Both the position numbers and the translations under genes were made by a program. From Glaciecola sp965660625 (GTDB lineage: Bacteria > Pseudomonadota > Gammaproteobacteria > Enterobacterales > Alteromonadaceae): a stretch of 64,000 nt of DNA. How positions within the stretch are numbered: position 1 is the stretch's first letter; each line of letters begins with the position of its first letter. Shown piece by piece: positions 46,930-54,519 of the stretch. The stretch lies in NCBI GenBank assembly GCA_965660625.1, contig CBFIAR010000004.1, forward strand, positions 119,335-183,334, written 5' to 3'. Below the pieces are notes generated by a model. It saw only the letters and a list, made by a program, of their open reading frames with translations, searched no databases and was not told where the DNA came from.

Positions 46930-48209
46930 TATAAACTCGCACCAAAGCGTTTACAAACATCTAGCGCACTGCGAAGGCCGTCTTCATGAAAACCGTTGTA
47001 CCAATATGCCCCGCAAAAATGAATCCCCTCTTTGCCGCATATTTCTTCACGGCGCTGTTGTGCACTTACCATTTTTGGACTGAATTGTGGGTGCGCATAA
47101 TGATAAGTACCCAACACTTTGTCAGGTTCGATAGCTTGCGTATTATTTAAGGTCACGCAAAAGGTCGTCTTACTTTTTAAGCGCTGCAGAATGTTCATGT
47201 TATAAGTTACCGCTGCAGGTCTTGAGGATTCCGCTTTTGCGCCTTCAATTTCGTAGTTCCAACTTGCCCAAGCGAGTGGACGTGCAGGTAGAACAGATGT
47301 GTCAGTATGAAGAACGACTTCATTCATCGAGTAGGGAATAGCGCCTAATATTGCACTATAGTCACTCAGGTCAATCTCGTTTTGAGGTGCTGATACAAGC
47401 ATCTGCAGAGCCTGATCGCTATGACATGCAAATATCACTTCATCAAAAGTTTCTTCACCTTTTTGACTGACTACAACGAAGCTACCATCTACTTTTACCA
47501 CACTTTTAACAGCATCATTTAAACTGATTTTGCTGCTAAATGAATCAATTAAAGGGGCGATATATTGGTTCGAACCGCCGACAATAGTAAACCACTGGGG
47601 TCTGTTTGTAATATTAAGGAGCCCGTGGTTGTTAAAAAATGTCAAAAAGAAAGACAAGGGAAAATTAGCTGACGCTTCTAAACTCGTTGACCATATTGCA
47701 GCGCACATTGGTAATATATAGTTATGCGTGAAAATGTCGCTTAGTTTATGTTGTGCGATAAATTGTTGAAGCGTGATGTTGTCAGTATTTTTATTATCTG
47801 CAATATGCGCTTTGCACAATTTGTTGAATTTAACGATATCGAGCACTAAACGCCAAAACGAAGGGCTGAATATATTGCGTCGTTGGGCAAATAAGCTATT
47901 GATGGTGTTGCCATTATATTCCATCTTCGTTTTTATGTTTTTAACACTAAAGCTCATCTCGGTAGGTTGCGTTTCAACATTCAACTTTTGCATCAATTTG
48001 ATAAAGTTTGGGTAGGTCCACTCGTTATAAACAATAAAGCCAGTGTCGATGGCATAGGTCGTCTTATTTACAACAACGTTCTTTGTTGCTGTATGTCCTC
48101 CAATTTGATCGTTTGCCTCATAAACTTTAATATCGTATTTCTTATTTAGGAGATAGGCACAACTGAGGCCCGAAATCCCTGTACCAATAATGGCCACTTT
48201 TTTAGTCAT
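46929..48209 (-). CDS. FAD-dependent amine oxidase-like protein
   Basis: Flavoprotein of 426 residues. The N-terminal dinucleotide motif is GTGISGLSCAYLL, followed by GGHTATKN. The C-terminus has GIHFCGAYWYNGFHEDG, the FAD-contacting end of the NAD(P)-binding Rossmann amine oxidase/desaturase group. The usual partners are DUF1365 and CFA synthase, as here. A lipid desaturase or oxidase function is inferred, not shown. It overlaps the SDR gene by 8 bases and DUF1365 by one. Confidence 0.88.
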   Translation of the reverse strand: MTKKVAIIGTGISGLSCAYLLNKKYDIKVYEANDQIGGHTATKNVVVNKTTYAIDTGFIVYNEWTYPNFIKLMQKLNVETQPTEMSFSVKNIKTKMEYNGNTINSLFAQRRNIFSPSFWRLVLDIVKFNKLCKAHIADNKNTDNITLQQFIAQHKLSDIFTHNYILPMCAAIWSTSLEASANFPLSFFLTFFNNHGLLNITNRPQWFTIVGGSNQYIAPLIDSFSSKISLNDAVKSVVKVDGSFVVVSQKGEETFDEVIFACHSDQALQMLVSAPQNEIDLSDYSAILGAIPYSMNEVVLHTDTSVLPARPLAWASWNYEIEGAKAESSRPAAVTYNMNILQRLKSKTTFCVTLNNTQAIEPDKVLGTYHYAHPQFSPKMVSAQQRREEICGKEGIHFCGAYWYNGFHEDGLRSALDVCKRFGASL

Positions 48210-48948
48210 TGGGCGTGTTCTCTCGTTTTTTTGGTTTTTGACGCATATTGATGCATATTTTTTTCTGTAAGCCTTCAGGTAGGAGGTTTAGTAAGCGAAT
48301 CATGAAACTAAATCTTCTTGGAAAATAAACGCTAGACCGAGTAGATAAAATGCCTCTTAGCATATAGTCAGCAGCTACTTCTGCGCTTATTACCATGGGC
48401 ATTGGAAAATCATTCTTGTCGGTCAACGGCGTTTTGACAAAGCCAGGTGACAAGGTTTGTACTTCAATTCCTTTGTACGCTAAATCGACTTCGAAACTTT
48501 TAGCAATGTAATTCAACGCCGCTTTGCTGGCTCCATAAGCTTGGCTTTTTGGGAACGGCAATAAGCGCGCAAGACTGTCTACGAAGACGATTTTATTTCC
48601 TGATTTAAGGACCGGGATAAGTGCAGATACAACGTTAATGACGCCGAAAACGTTGGCATCAAAAACGCGTTTAAACATGTCGGGTTCAACATTATTTACA
48701 TCAACGTATTCGCAAGTTCCTGCGTTAAGTACGGCGATGTCACATTTTATTGGAGCTAATGCTTCCTTCGTTGCTGTTTCGTCAGTAACATCGAAGCGGC
48801 ATGTCGTTATGTTCTTTATCTGCGCTAGTTCAGCTAGTTTTTTGTTGTTTCTGCCGCAGGCAATCACGGTATGTCCTTCATTTGCACACCGTTTTGCTAG
48901 CGCTTCACCAATGCCAGAAGTTGCACCGGTAATGAGTATAATAGCCAT
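48202..48948 (-). CDS. Short-chain dehydrogenase/reductase
   Basis: NAD(P)-dependent oxidoreductase of 248 residues. TGATSGIGEALAK is the cofactor motif, LNAGTCEYV corresponds to NNAG, and YGASKAALNYIAK holds the catalytic Tyr and Lys. The substrate is unknown. Its start overlaps the end of the SnoaL-like gene by one base, and its end overlaps the FAD protein, which points to translational coupling. Confidence 0.88.
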   Translation of the reverse strand: MAIILITGATSGIGEALAKRCANEGHTVIACGRNNKKLAELAQIKNITTCRFDVTDETATKEALAPIKCDIAVLNAGTCEYVDVNNVEPDMFKRVFDANVFGVINVVSALIPVLKSGNKIVFVDSLARLLPFPKSQAYGASKAALNYIAKSFEVDLAYKGIEVQTLSPGFVKTPLTDKNDFPMPMVISAEVAADYMLRGILSTRSSVYFPRRFSFMIRLLNLLPEGLQKKICINMRQKPKKRENTPND

Positions 48949-49403
48949 TATCCTAGTGTCCTTTTTATTCTTTTTATAATTCTACCGAGCAAGGGGATAT
49001 TCTCATACACCATTTGCCCTAAATCATAATAATCGCGATGGAATATAATCTTATTATTCTTGATTTTCAATTGAGTAATACCATCGACGTGAATAGGCTT
49101 TCCTTTGTTAATACCAGATGTAGCGTACGTCATTTTCCATGTAACCGAGTAGGCAAGGATAGCAGTCGCATTACTTTCTTCTTTATCTTGAGACGAGATT
49201 TTATCAATAGATTGTATTACAAAATCACAGTTTTTTGCGTTTCCTAGGAGCTTGGTAAAATAGGCATTTACCGACATGATACCGGAATGTGTCGCAATGG
49301 GGTCAATGAATACCACATCATTACTATAAATGTCCGCTAGTTCCTCTATTTTCATGGATTCTAGATCGACGTAGAATGATTCGAATTTTTTAATTGCGTC
49401 CAT
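48948..49403 (-). CDS. SnoaL/NTF2-like protein
   Basis: Protein of 151 residues with the alpha+beta barrel pattern of the NTF2 superfamily. N-terminal helices with YVDLESMKIEELADIYS are followed by DVVFIDPIATHSG, and the C-terminal strands are DGITQLKIKNNKIIFHRDYYD. It is the first gene of the lipid-modification operon and has a TGATCT-N18-TAAAAA promoter upstream. No catalytic function can be assigned. Confidence 0.8.
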   Translation of the reverse strand: MDAIKKFESFYVDLESMKIEELADIYSNDVVFIDPIATHSGIMSVNAYFTKLLGNAKNCDFVIQSIDKISSQDKEESNATAILAYSVTWKMTYATSGINKGKPIHVDGITQLKIKNNKIIFHRDYYDLGQMVYENIPLLGRIIKRIKRTLG

Positions 49404-49434
49404 ATATAGCGCTCGTTAACAAATACTGTGTGAG

Positions 49435-49464
49435 TTTTTACATCCATTCTTGTACTTGAGATCA
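49435..49464 (-). promoter_or_regulatory. ChrR-type ECF sigma promoter of the lipid operon
   Basis: Read on the minus strand: TGATCT (49464-49459), an 18-base spacer, then TAAAAA (49440-49435). This matches the TGATC-N18/19-TAA type recognised by Rhodobacter RpoE released from ChrR. It lies 32 bases before the first gene of the operon, and the sigma gene itself has the same TGATCT hexamer. Confidence 0.65.
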
Positions 49465-49560
49465 AGAGAGTCATGTTTTTAATTCATCGTCATTTCGATC
49501 TAATCTGTAACTACAGCGTATTGCTTATTGTATTTAATGCTATTGAGAACGTTTTACACT

Positions 49561-50127
49561 ATGAAATGCCCACTATTCCCATTGTCCGCACACATTCTTC
49601 CCGAAGGAAGGATGTCGTTGAGAATTTTCGAACCACGTTATATCAGAATGGTCAAAGAGGCTTGCGCTAAAGGTGCCGGTTTCGTTATCTGCATGTTGAA
49701 CTCGAAAGGTCATCGGGAGCAGAACACGCATATATTTCCAACGGGTACATACTGTAAGGTTATCGATTTCGATGTGTTGGAAGATGGTCTTCTCGGCATA
49801 ACAGTCGAAGGCATTAAGTGTGTCACGATTAGTGATATTGAAACCGAAACTGATGGATTGCGCGTTGCAGACTGCAAGGATCTTCAGGTCTGGTCCTGTA
49901 GCTTTGATATTCAAGATTTGGCACCGATGAATGAACGGTTGGGTGAAATATTTGATACATATCAAGAGGTTAGCTCGCTTTATGAAGAGGTAAAGCTAGA
50001 TGACCCTTTATGGGTCATAAACCGATGGTTGGAACTACTTCCAGTAGATGCAGAACAGAAACAGCATTTTTTAGCGCAAAAGGATTGTAAGAAAATTGTA
50101 GACTACCTTGCGCAGTTAATCGAGTAG
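49561..50127 (+). CDS. LON substrate-binding domain protein
   Basis: Stand-alone Lon N-terminal (PUA-like) domain protein of 188 residues with no ATPase or protease part. PLFPLSAHILPEGRMSLRIFEPRYIRMV is the domain signature, and a helical tail ends the protein. The start at 49561 gives the family N-terminus; the longer frame from 49528 adds nothing recognisable. It lies between the divergent lipid operon and the ECF sigma gene and may belong to the same regulon. Confidence 0.85.
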   Translation: MKCPLFPLSAHILPEGRMSLRIFEPRYIRMVKEACAKGAGFVICMLNSKGHREQNTHIFPTGTYCKVIDFDVLEDGLLGITVEGIKCVTISDIETETDGLRVADCKDLQVWSCSFDIQDLAPMNERLGEIFDTYQEVSSLYEEVKLDDPLWVINRWLELLPVDAEQKQHFLAQKDCKKIVDYLAQLIE

Positions 50128-50270
50128 CACATGCTATTCGAGTGCTCGTGAAGGTTGCGAGAATGAATTGCACAATCCTAAAAAATAAAGGTCTATATTA
50201 ACGTCGTGCGTTGGGCTACCATATTGGTGGTAATATCAATTTATTTGCTAAAACCAGATTTTAATTTAAG

Positions 50271-50301
50271 TGATCTTTCTAATTAGTATCCCGTATATCT
50301 T
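50271..50301 (+). promoter_or_regulatory. Probable autoregulated promoter of the ECF sigma/ChrR operon
   Basis: TGATCT (50271-50276), 19 bases, then TATCTT (50296-50301), 28 bases before the sigma gene ATG. The -35 is identical to the one of the divergent lipid operon. The -10 is a weaker match to TAA-type elements. Confidence 0.55.
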
Positions 50302-50328
50302 ATTAATGTATAGGAAAGGAAGAACAAA

Positions 50329-50943
50329 ATGCTCATCGGAATTCCATTGGAAAATAGTAAGCCAGACGTAAGAAAACCGAAAGACTGCGCGGCTGAAATG
50401 GCAGCGTTGTTAGAAACGGTTGCGCAAGAACGTTGTAAAGCGTCCTTCGCAAAGGTGTTTGGTTATTTCGCACCTCGGCTGCGTTCATACGCTCTTAAGC
50501 AGATGGGCAACGAAGCTATCGCGATGGAACTGGTGCAAGATACCATGTCAAACGTGTGGCAAAAAGCGCATCTTTTCAACGCCGATAAAGGTTCGCCATC
50601 AACATGGATTTTTACGATCGCGAGAAATATTCGGTTCGACATGCTTCGCAAACTCAGAAATAGAAAAGAAGATGTCTGTTCAGACGACATGTGGCCAATA
50701 CTTTGCGAGCAGACTGCTGATCCGAAAGAAAAAACCTTAGAGGAGCAAATTACGCTTCAACAAGTTGGTGAATTGTTTAACGAATTGCCAGAAAAGCAAA
50801 AAGCGGTGATTGAAGCAATATACATAGATGGTAAGTCTCAACAAGAAGTAGCCGATGAATTGGAGATACCTTTAGGCACAGTGAAATCTCGCACCAGACT
50901 GGCCTTACAACGCTTAAAGGACATGTTAGAAACACATGATTAA
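50329..50943 (+). CDS. ECF sigma factor, ChrR-associated
   Basis: RNA polymerase sigma factor of 204 residues. Region 2 contains LVQDTMSNVWQKA and PSTWIFTIARNIRFDMLRK. Region 4 contains LPEKQKAVIEAIYIDG and GTVKSRTRLALQRL. It is distinct from the RpoE at 8.6 kb. The anti-sigma gene overlaps its last 8 bases (ATGATTAA), so the two are made together. By homology to the Rhodobacter RpoE-ChrR pair it should respond to singlet oxygen or organic hydroperoxides. Confidence 0.9.
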   Translation: MLIGIPLENSKPDVRKPKDCAAEMAALLETVAQERCKASFAKVFGYFAPRLRSYALKQMGNEAIAMELVQDTMSNVWQKAHLFNADKGSPSTWIFTIARNIRFDMLRKLRNRKEDVCSDDMWPILCEQTADPKEKTLEEQITLQQVGELFNELPEKQKAVIEAIYIDGKSQQEVADELEIPLGTVKSRTRLALQRLKDMLETHD

Positions 50944-51604
50944 TTTTCATCCGACAAACGAGATGCTAGGTGCCTTTGCAGATGGCTTTATGTCACCTGC
51001 CCAGGCGTTAATTATTTCAGCACACTGCGATATGTGTTCACAATGTGCAACGAAAGTTGCTTTGTATACCGACGCCAGTGCTGAAGCGATTTTTGACCAA
51101 AACGCTCCCAAGGTAGACGCCGGCGTCTTTGGTGATATGCTCTCTCAGATTACTTCTGAAGAGGTAGATAGGGGCATGAAAGTGGAGCCTCGAAATAGAG
51201 TTTTGGAGTTGGACGGTAGGCAGTTTGTTTTACCACGCTCACTAAATAGATTGTCAGAATCAATGGGTAATTGGTCTCACATGGTGGGTAAGTTATGGCA
51301 GGCACCTGTCAATATTGGCGGTGACAACGTCGCGAATTTCATTTTTATGGAAAAGGGCGGCAGTGTGCCAGAGCATACTCACAGAGGTAGCGAAATGACA
51401 TTAGTTGTCAACGGTGAATTTAGTGACGGCTTGGCAGATTATGATAGTGGTGACTTTATGGTTATGGATGGAAGTAACATTCACACACCATCAACTAATT
51501 CTGATGAAGGATGTTTGGTCTTTAGTATAGTTGACAAACCGTTGCATTTTACCTCTGGTTGGGCGCGACTTATAAACCCATTTAGTCATTTATTCTTTAA
51601 GTAA
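50936..51604 (+). CDS. ChrR family zinc anti-sigma factor with cupin domain
   Basis: Soluble anti-sigma factor of 222 residues. The N-terminal zinc anti-sigma domain has His5 and the HxxxCxxC motif (HCDMCSQC). The C-terminal cupin keeps the metal ligands with ChrR spacing: HTHRGSE (His, His, Glu), then a His 30 residues later in SNIHT. Ten residues further is a Cys that matches ChrR Cys187; the residue matching Cys189 is Val. The cupin is needed in Rhodobacter for the singlet-oxygen response, so this protein probably keeps that sensing role. Confidence 0.9.
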   Translation: MINFHPTNEMLGAFADGFMSPAQALIISAHCDMCSQCATKVALYTDASAEAIFDQNAPKVDAGVFGDMLSQITSEEVDRGMKVEPRNRVLELDGRQFVLPRSLNRLSESMGNWSHMVGKLWQAPVNIGGDNVANFIFMEKGGSVPEHTHRGSEMTLVVNGEFSDGLADYDSGDFMVMDGSNIHTPSTNSDEGCLVFSIVDKPLHFTSGWARLINPFSHLFFK

Positions 51605-51634
51605 TCACAATCGGGGTTTCTGTTCTGCAGTCAA

Positions 51635-51671
51635 AACTAAAAAAGCACGCTTAAGGCGTGCTTTTTTAGTT
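51635..51671. terminator. Strong bidirectional terminator
   Basis: A perfect 16-bp stem (51635-51650 with 51656-51671) has a 5-base loop. A-rich and T-rich flanks let it act on the ChrR operon and on convergent bamD. Confidence 0.9.
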
Positions 51672-51710
51672 TTCATCATTACGACGACTATCGTGAAGTG
51701 CGAATCCCCT

Positions 51711-52478
51711 TTAATCAATAAATTCACTATCAGGATAATTTAAGCGGAGTGTTCTCATCGTGTTTTGTTTCAATTCAGTCAAATTAAGTTGATTATAACT
51801 CGATACCATAATTTCAAGCGCCGGTTGCACTTGTGTGGTATCTGGAAAATTCTCAATGACATATCGCCCTCTATTAGCGGCCGCTACATAGGCTTGTCTT
51901 CTCATGTAATAACGAGCAACTGCAATTTCGTAACTCGCCAGTCGATTCTTTATATGCAGCATGCGCTCACTAGCATCAATTGCATACTTGCTGTTCGGAT
52001 ATTTCTGAATTAAACGTCTGAAATCTTCAAAAGCTTCTCGCGATTTGGACGGGTCTCTGTCAGAACGATCAACGCCAAGTATTTCTTGAAAAAGATTATT
52101 GTCTAGTTCCATGTTCGTCACGCCGCGCATAAAGTAAGCGTAATCAACGTCGGCGTGATTGGGATTTAGTCGAACGAATCTGTCGATGGTAGCTAATGCT
52201 TGGTCAGGCTTACCCACTTTATAATATGCAAAAATAAGATCTAATTGAACTTGGTGAGAATGCGCGCCAAAGGGATATTTTGAATCAATCATCCCTAAGG
52301 TTTGTGCGGCTTGCGCATAGTTACCTATAGCCATGCTCTCACGGGCGTCAGCGTAAAGCGCTTGAACGCCATCGTTAGCAACTGCTTTCGCTTCCTGATC
52401 TTCAGAGGAGGCGCAACCTCCTAAGCTAATCATTGCTGCCGCAAGTATTGCTATGCTTATTTTATTTTTCAGTATCAT
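51711..52478 (-). CDS. bamD: Outer-membrane assembly lipoprotein BamD
   Basis: Essential TPR lipoprotein of the BAM complex. It has 255 residues. The lipobox is SLGGC with Cys22, and Ala at +2 allows transport to the outer membrane. TPR segments include AQTLGMIDSKYPFG and FRRLIQKYPNSKYA, and the C-terminus ends NYPDSEFID. It is divergent from rluD, as in E. coli. Confidence 0.95.
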   Translation of the reverse strand: MILKNKISIAILAAAMISLGGCASSEDQEAKAVANDGVQALYADARESMAIGNYAQAAQTLGMIDSKYPFGAHSHQVQLDLIFAYYKVGKPDQALATIDRFVRLNPNHADVDYAYFMRGVTNMELDNNLFQEILGVDRSDRDPSKSREAFEDFRRLIQKYPNSKYAIDASERMLHIKNRLASYEIAVARYYMRRQAYVAAANRGRYVIENFPDTTQVQPALEIMVSSYNQLNLTELKQNTMRTLRLNYPDSEFID

Positions 52479-52693
52479 TTGAAATTGCTTAACCTTTTTC
52501 TATTTATTAATGAGTTGTTTTATTTTCAAATCAACTCTTTTTGCTTTTCGGTGGTTCTATGCGGGATTAACCACGTTCTACACCCAATTTTGCTATTCTA
52601 CACTAAGCTTTATTTGCTGTGTTAGAAATTCTTGCTGTTATGCAACATAAGTTGCTTGCTATACTATGCACACTATTTATTAATGCGAATGTT

Positions 52694-53674
52694 ATGGCTT
52701 CCAATAAACTCCAAATTAAGCTTTCGGCGACAGTGCCCGAAAATTTATTCGATAAAAGACTAGACCAATGTTTGGCGGTTTTGTTCCCTGAATACTCAAG
52801 ATCTAAGCTAAAAGAGTGGATACTAGCTGGGTTTGTAAGTGTCGATGGTGAAAAAATCGACACACCACGACTAAAACTAAAAAGCGGTGAAGAAATTCTT
52901 ATCGACGCTGAGCAAGAAGTACAAGTCACTAGCGAAGCTCAGCATATCGATTTGAATGTTGTTTATGAAGATGAGCACATACTAGTTATCGACAAACAAG
53001 CCGGTTTGGTAGTGCATCCAGGTGCCGGAAACCATGACGGTACTCTGCTAAATGCATTGTTGGCTAAAGTGCCTGAAATTGATCAAGTTCCGAGAGCGGG
53101 TATTGTGCATCGCCTGGATAAAGATACAACGGGTTTAATGGTTGTGGCAAAAACGTTGCCAGCACAAACAAGCTTAGTTGAGCAGTTGCAAGCTCGAAGC
53201 ATGGGCCGTGAATATGAAGCATTAGTGATGGGAACAATGATTGCTGGTGGCGTTGTTGATGAACCTATCGGCAGACACGCAACAAAAAGAACGGCAATGG
53301 CGGTAAGAGAATTCGGTAAATCCGCTGTCACGCATTATAGAGTAAAAGAAAAGTTTCGCGCCTACACTTACCTTCGCTTGAAACTGGAAAGTGGCAGAAC
53401 GCACCAAATCAGAGTTCACATGTCGCATATTAATCATCCATTGGTGGGCGATGCACTTTACGGCGGCAGACCGAGATTGCCGAAGAATGCGAGTGAAAAA
53501 TTTATTACAGCGTTGCGCGCGTTTAAGCGTCAAGCACTGCATGCTGCACAATTAACTTTACTACATCCAATTAGTGGAGAAGAGATGACGTTTAAAGCAC
53601 CGCTTCCAGAAGATTTTGTTACTCTACTAAAAGAAGTACGGGAAGACACAAAAATAAACGGAATTGATATCTAA
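52694..53674 (+). CDS. rluD: 23S rRNA pseudouridine synthase D
   Basis: Forms pseudouridines 1911, 1915 and 1917 in 23S rRNA. It has 326 residues. An N-terminal S4 domain (DKRLDQCLAVLFPEYSRSKL) is followed by the catalytic motif GIVHRLDKDTTGLMVVAKT with the active Asp, and SGRTHQIRVHMSHI. The frame opens earlier, but the ATG at 52694 matches the E. coli N-terminus. pgeF starts directly after the stop. Confidence 0.95.
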   Translation: MASNKLQIKLSATVPENLFDKRLDQCLAVLFPEYSRSKLKEWILAGFVSVDGEKIDTPRLKLKSGEEILIDAEQEVQVTSEAQHIDLNVVYEDEHILVIDKQAGLVVHPGAGNHDGTLLNALLAKVPEIDQVPRAGIVHRLDKDTTGLMVVAKTLPAQTSLVEQLQARSMGREYEALVMGTMIAGGVVDEPIGRHATKRTAMAVREFGKSAVTHYRVKEKFRAYTYLRLKLESGRTHQIRVHMSHINHPLVGDALYGGRPRLPKNASEKFITALRAFKRQALHAAQLTLLHPISGEEMTFKAPLPEDFVTLLKEVREDTKINGIDI

Positions 53675-54433
53675 TTGGCTTCTATCGAATTTATACAGCC
53701 TTCGTGGCCGGTAAATAAGAGAGTCTTTTGTGTAAGTACCACTGCTATCGGAGGTGTCAGTACCAATGCGTTTGAAAGCCTAAATTTAGGTTCCCACGTT
53801 GGCGATGACCCACATAGGGTTGAGATGAATCGTCAACGCTTAGCAAATGAGCTGAAAGGTCTTGTGCCACAGATGAAGCCAATTTCATGGCTTAGTCAGA
53901 CCCATAGTACGAACGTTGTTAGCTTGTTGGAGGCTACAGAACCTGGCGTAGTCGAGGCAGACGCTGCGTTCACTACAATCACTGATTTGCCATGTAGCGT
54001 TATGACCGCAGACTGCATGGCGCTGATGATTGCAAACACGAAGGGTACTGAAGTTGCTGCCGTGCATGCTGGTTGGCAAGGCTTATTAAATGGTGTCATT
54101 GAAAATACAGTGGAGCATTTTTCATCACAACGCAGTCAGATTCACGTATGGTTCGCCCCCGCTATATGTCAGCAGCATTTTGAGATTGGAGAAGACCTTA
54201 AAACCTTATTTTCGAAGTTTCCAAGCGCGTTAAAAGCCTCTACGGTAAAAGATAAAACATTACTAAACTTGCTTGAAGTCGCTAATCTAAAGCTCGACGC
54301 TCTGGGCATTTTTCAACGCTACTATTCAAATATTTGTACCTATTCCTCAGCTAATTTATTCTCACATCGACACTCTACACATCAAGGCTTATCTGCGTGT
54401 GGTCGAATGGCAAACTTGATCTTAATCAAATAA
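53675..54433 (+). CDS. pgeF: Purine nucleoside phosphorylase/laccase-domain protein PgeF (YfiH)
   Basis: Protein of 252 residues. Metal ligands are in QTHSTNV, DCMALMIAN and HAGWQGLLNGV. The family was first called polyphenol oxidase; E. coli YfiH acts in peptidoglycan editing, and relatives have purine nucleoside phosphorylase activity. It begins with TTG immediately after the rluD stop. The order rluD-pgeF-clpB is conserved in gammaproteobacteria. Confidence 0.92.
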   Translation: MASIEFIQPSWPVNKRVFCVSTTAIGGVSTNAFESLNLGSHVGDDPHRVEMNRQRLANELKGLVPQMKPISWLSQTHSTNVVSLLEATEPGVVEADAAFTTITDLPCSVMTADCMALMIANTKGTEVAAVHAGWQGLLNGVIENTVEHFSSQRSQIHVWFAPAICQQHFEIGEDLKTLFSKFPSALKASTVKDKTLLNLLEVANLKLDALGIFQRYYSNICTYSSANLFSHRHSTHQGLSACGRMANLILIK

Positions 54434-54457
54434 GGCCTCGATTGAATAAAAAATGCG

Positions 54458-54487
54458 CTTGAAAGTACGCGTCTTTGACTCCACATT
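54458..54487 (+). promoter_or_regulatory. Sigma-32 heat-shock promoter of clpB
   Basis: CTTGAAA (54458-54464), a 14-base spacer and CTCCACATT (54479-54487) fit the RpoH consensus CTTGAAA-N13/14-CCCCATNT. It lies 33 bases before the clpB start. Confidence 0.75.
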
Positions 54488-54519
54488 TATACGATATATA
54501 CCATGGAGTTAAGTTACTT

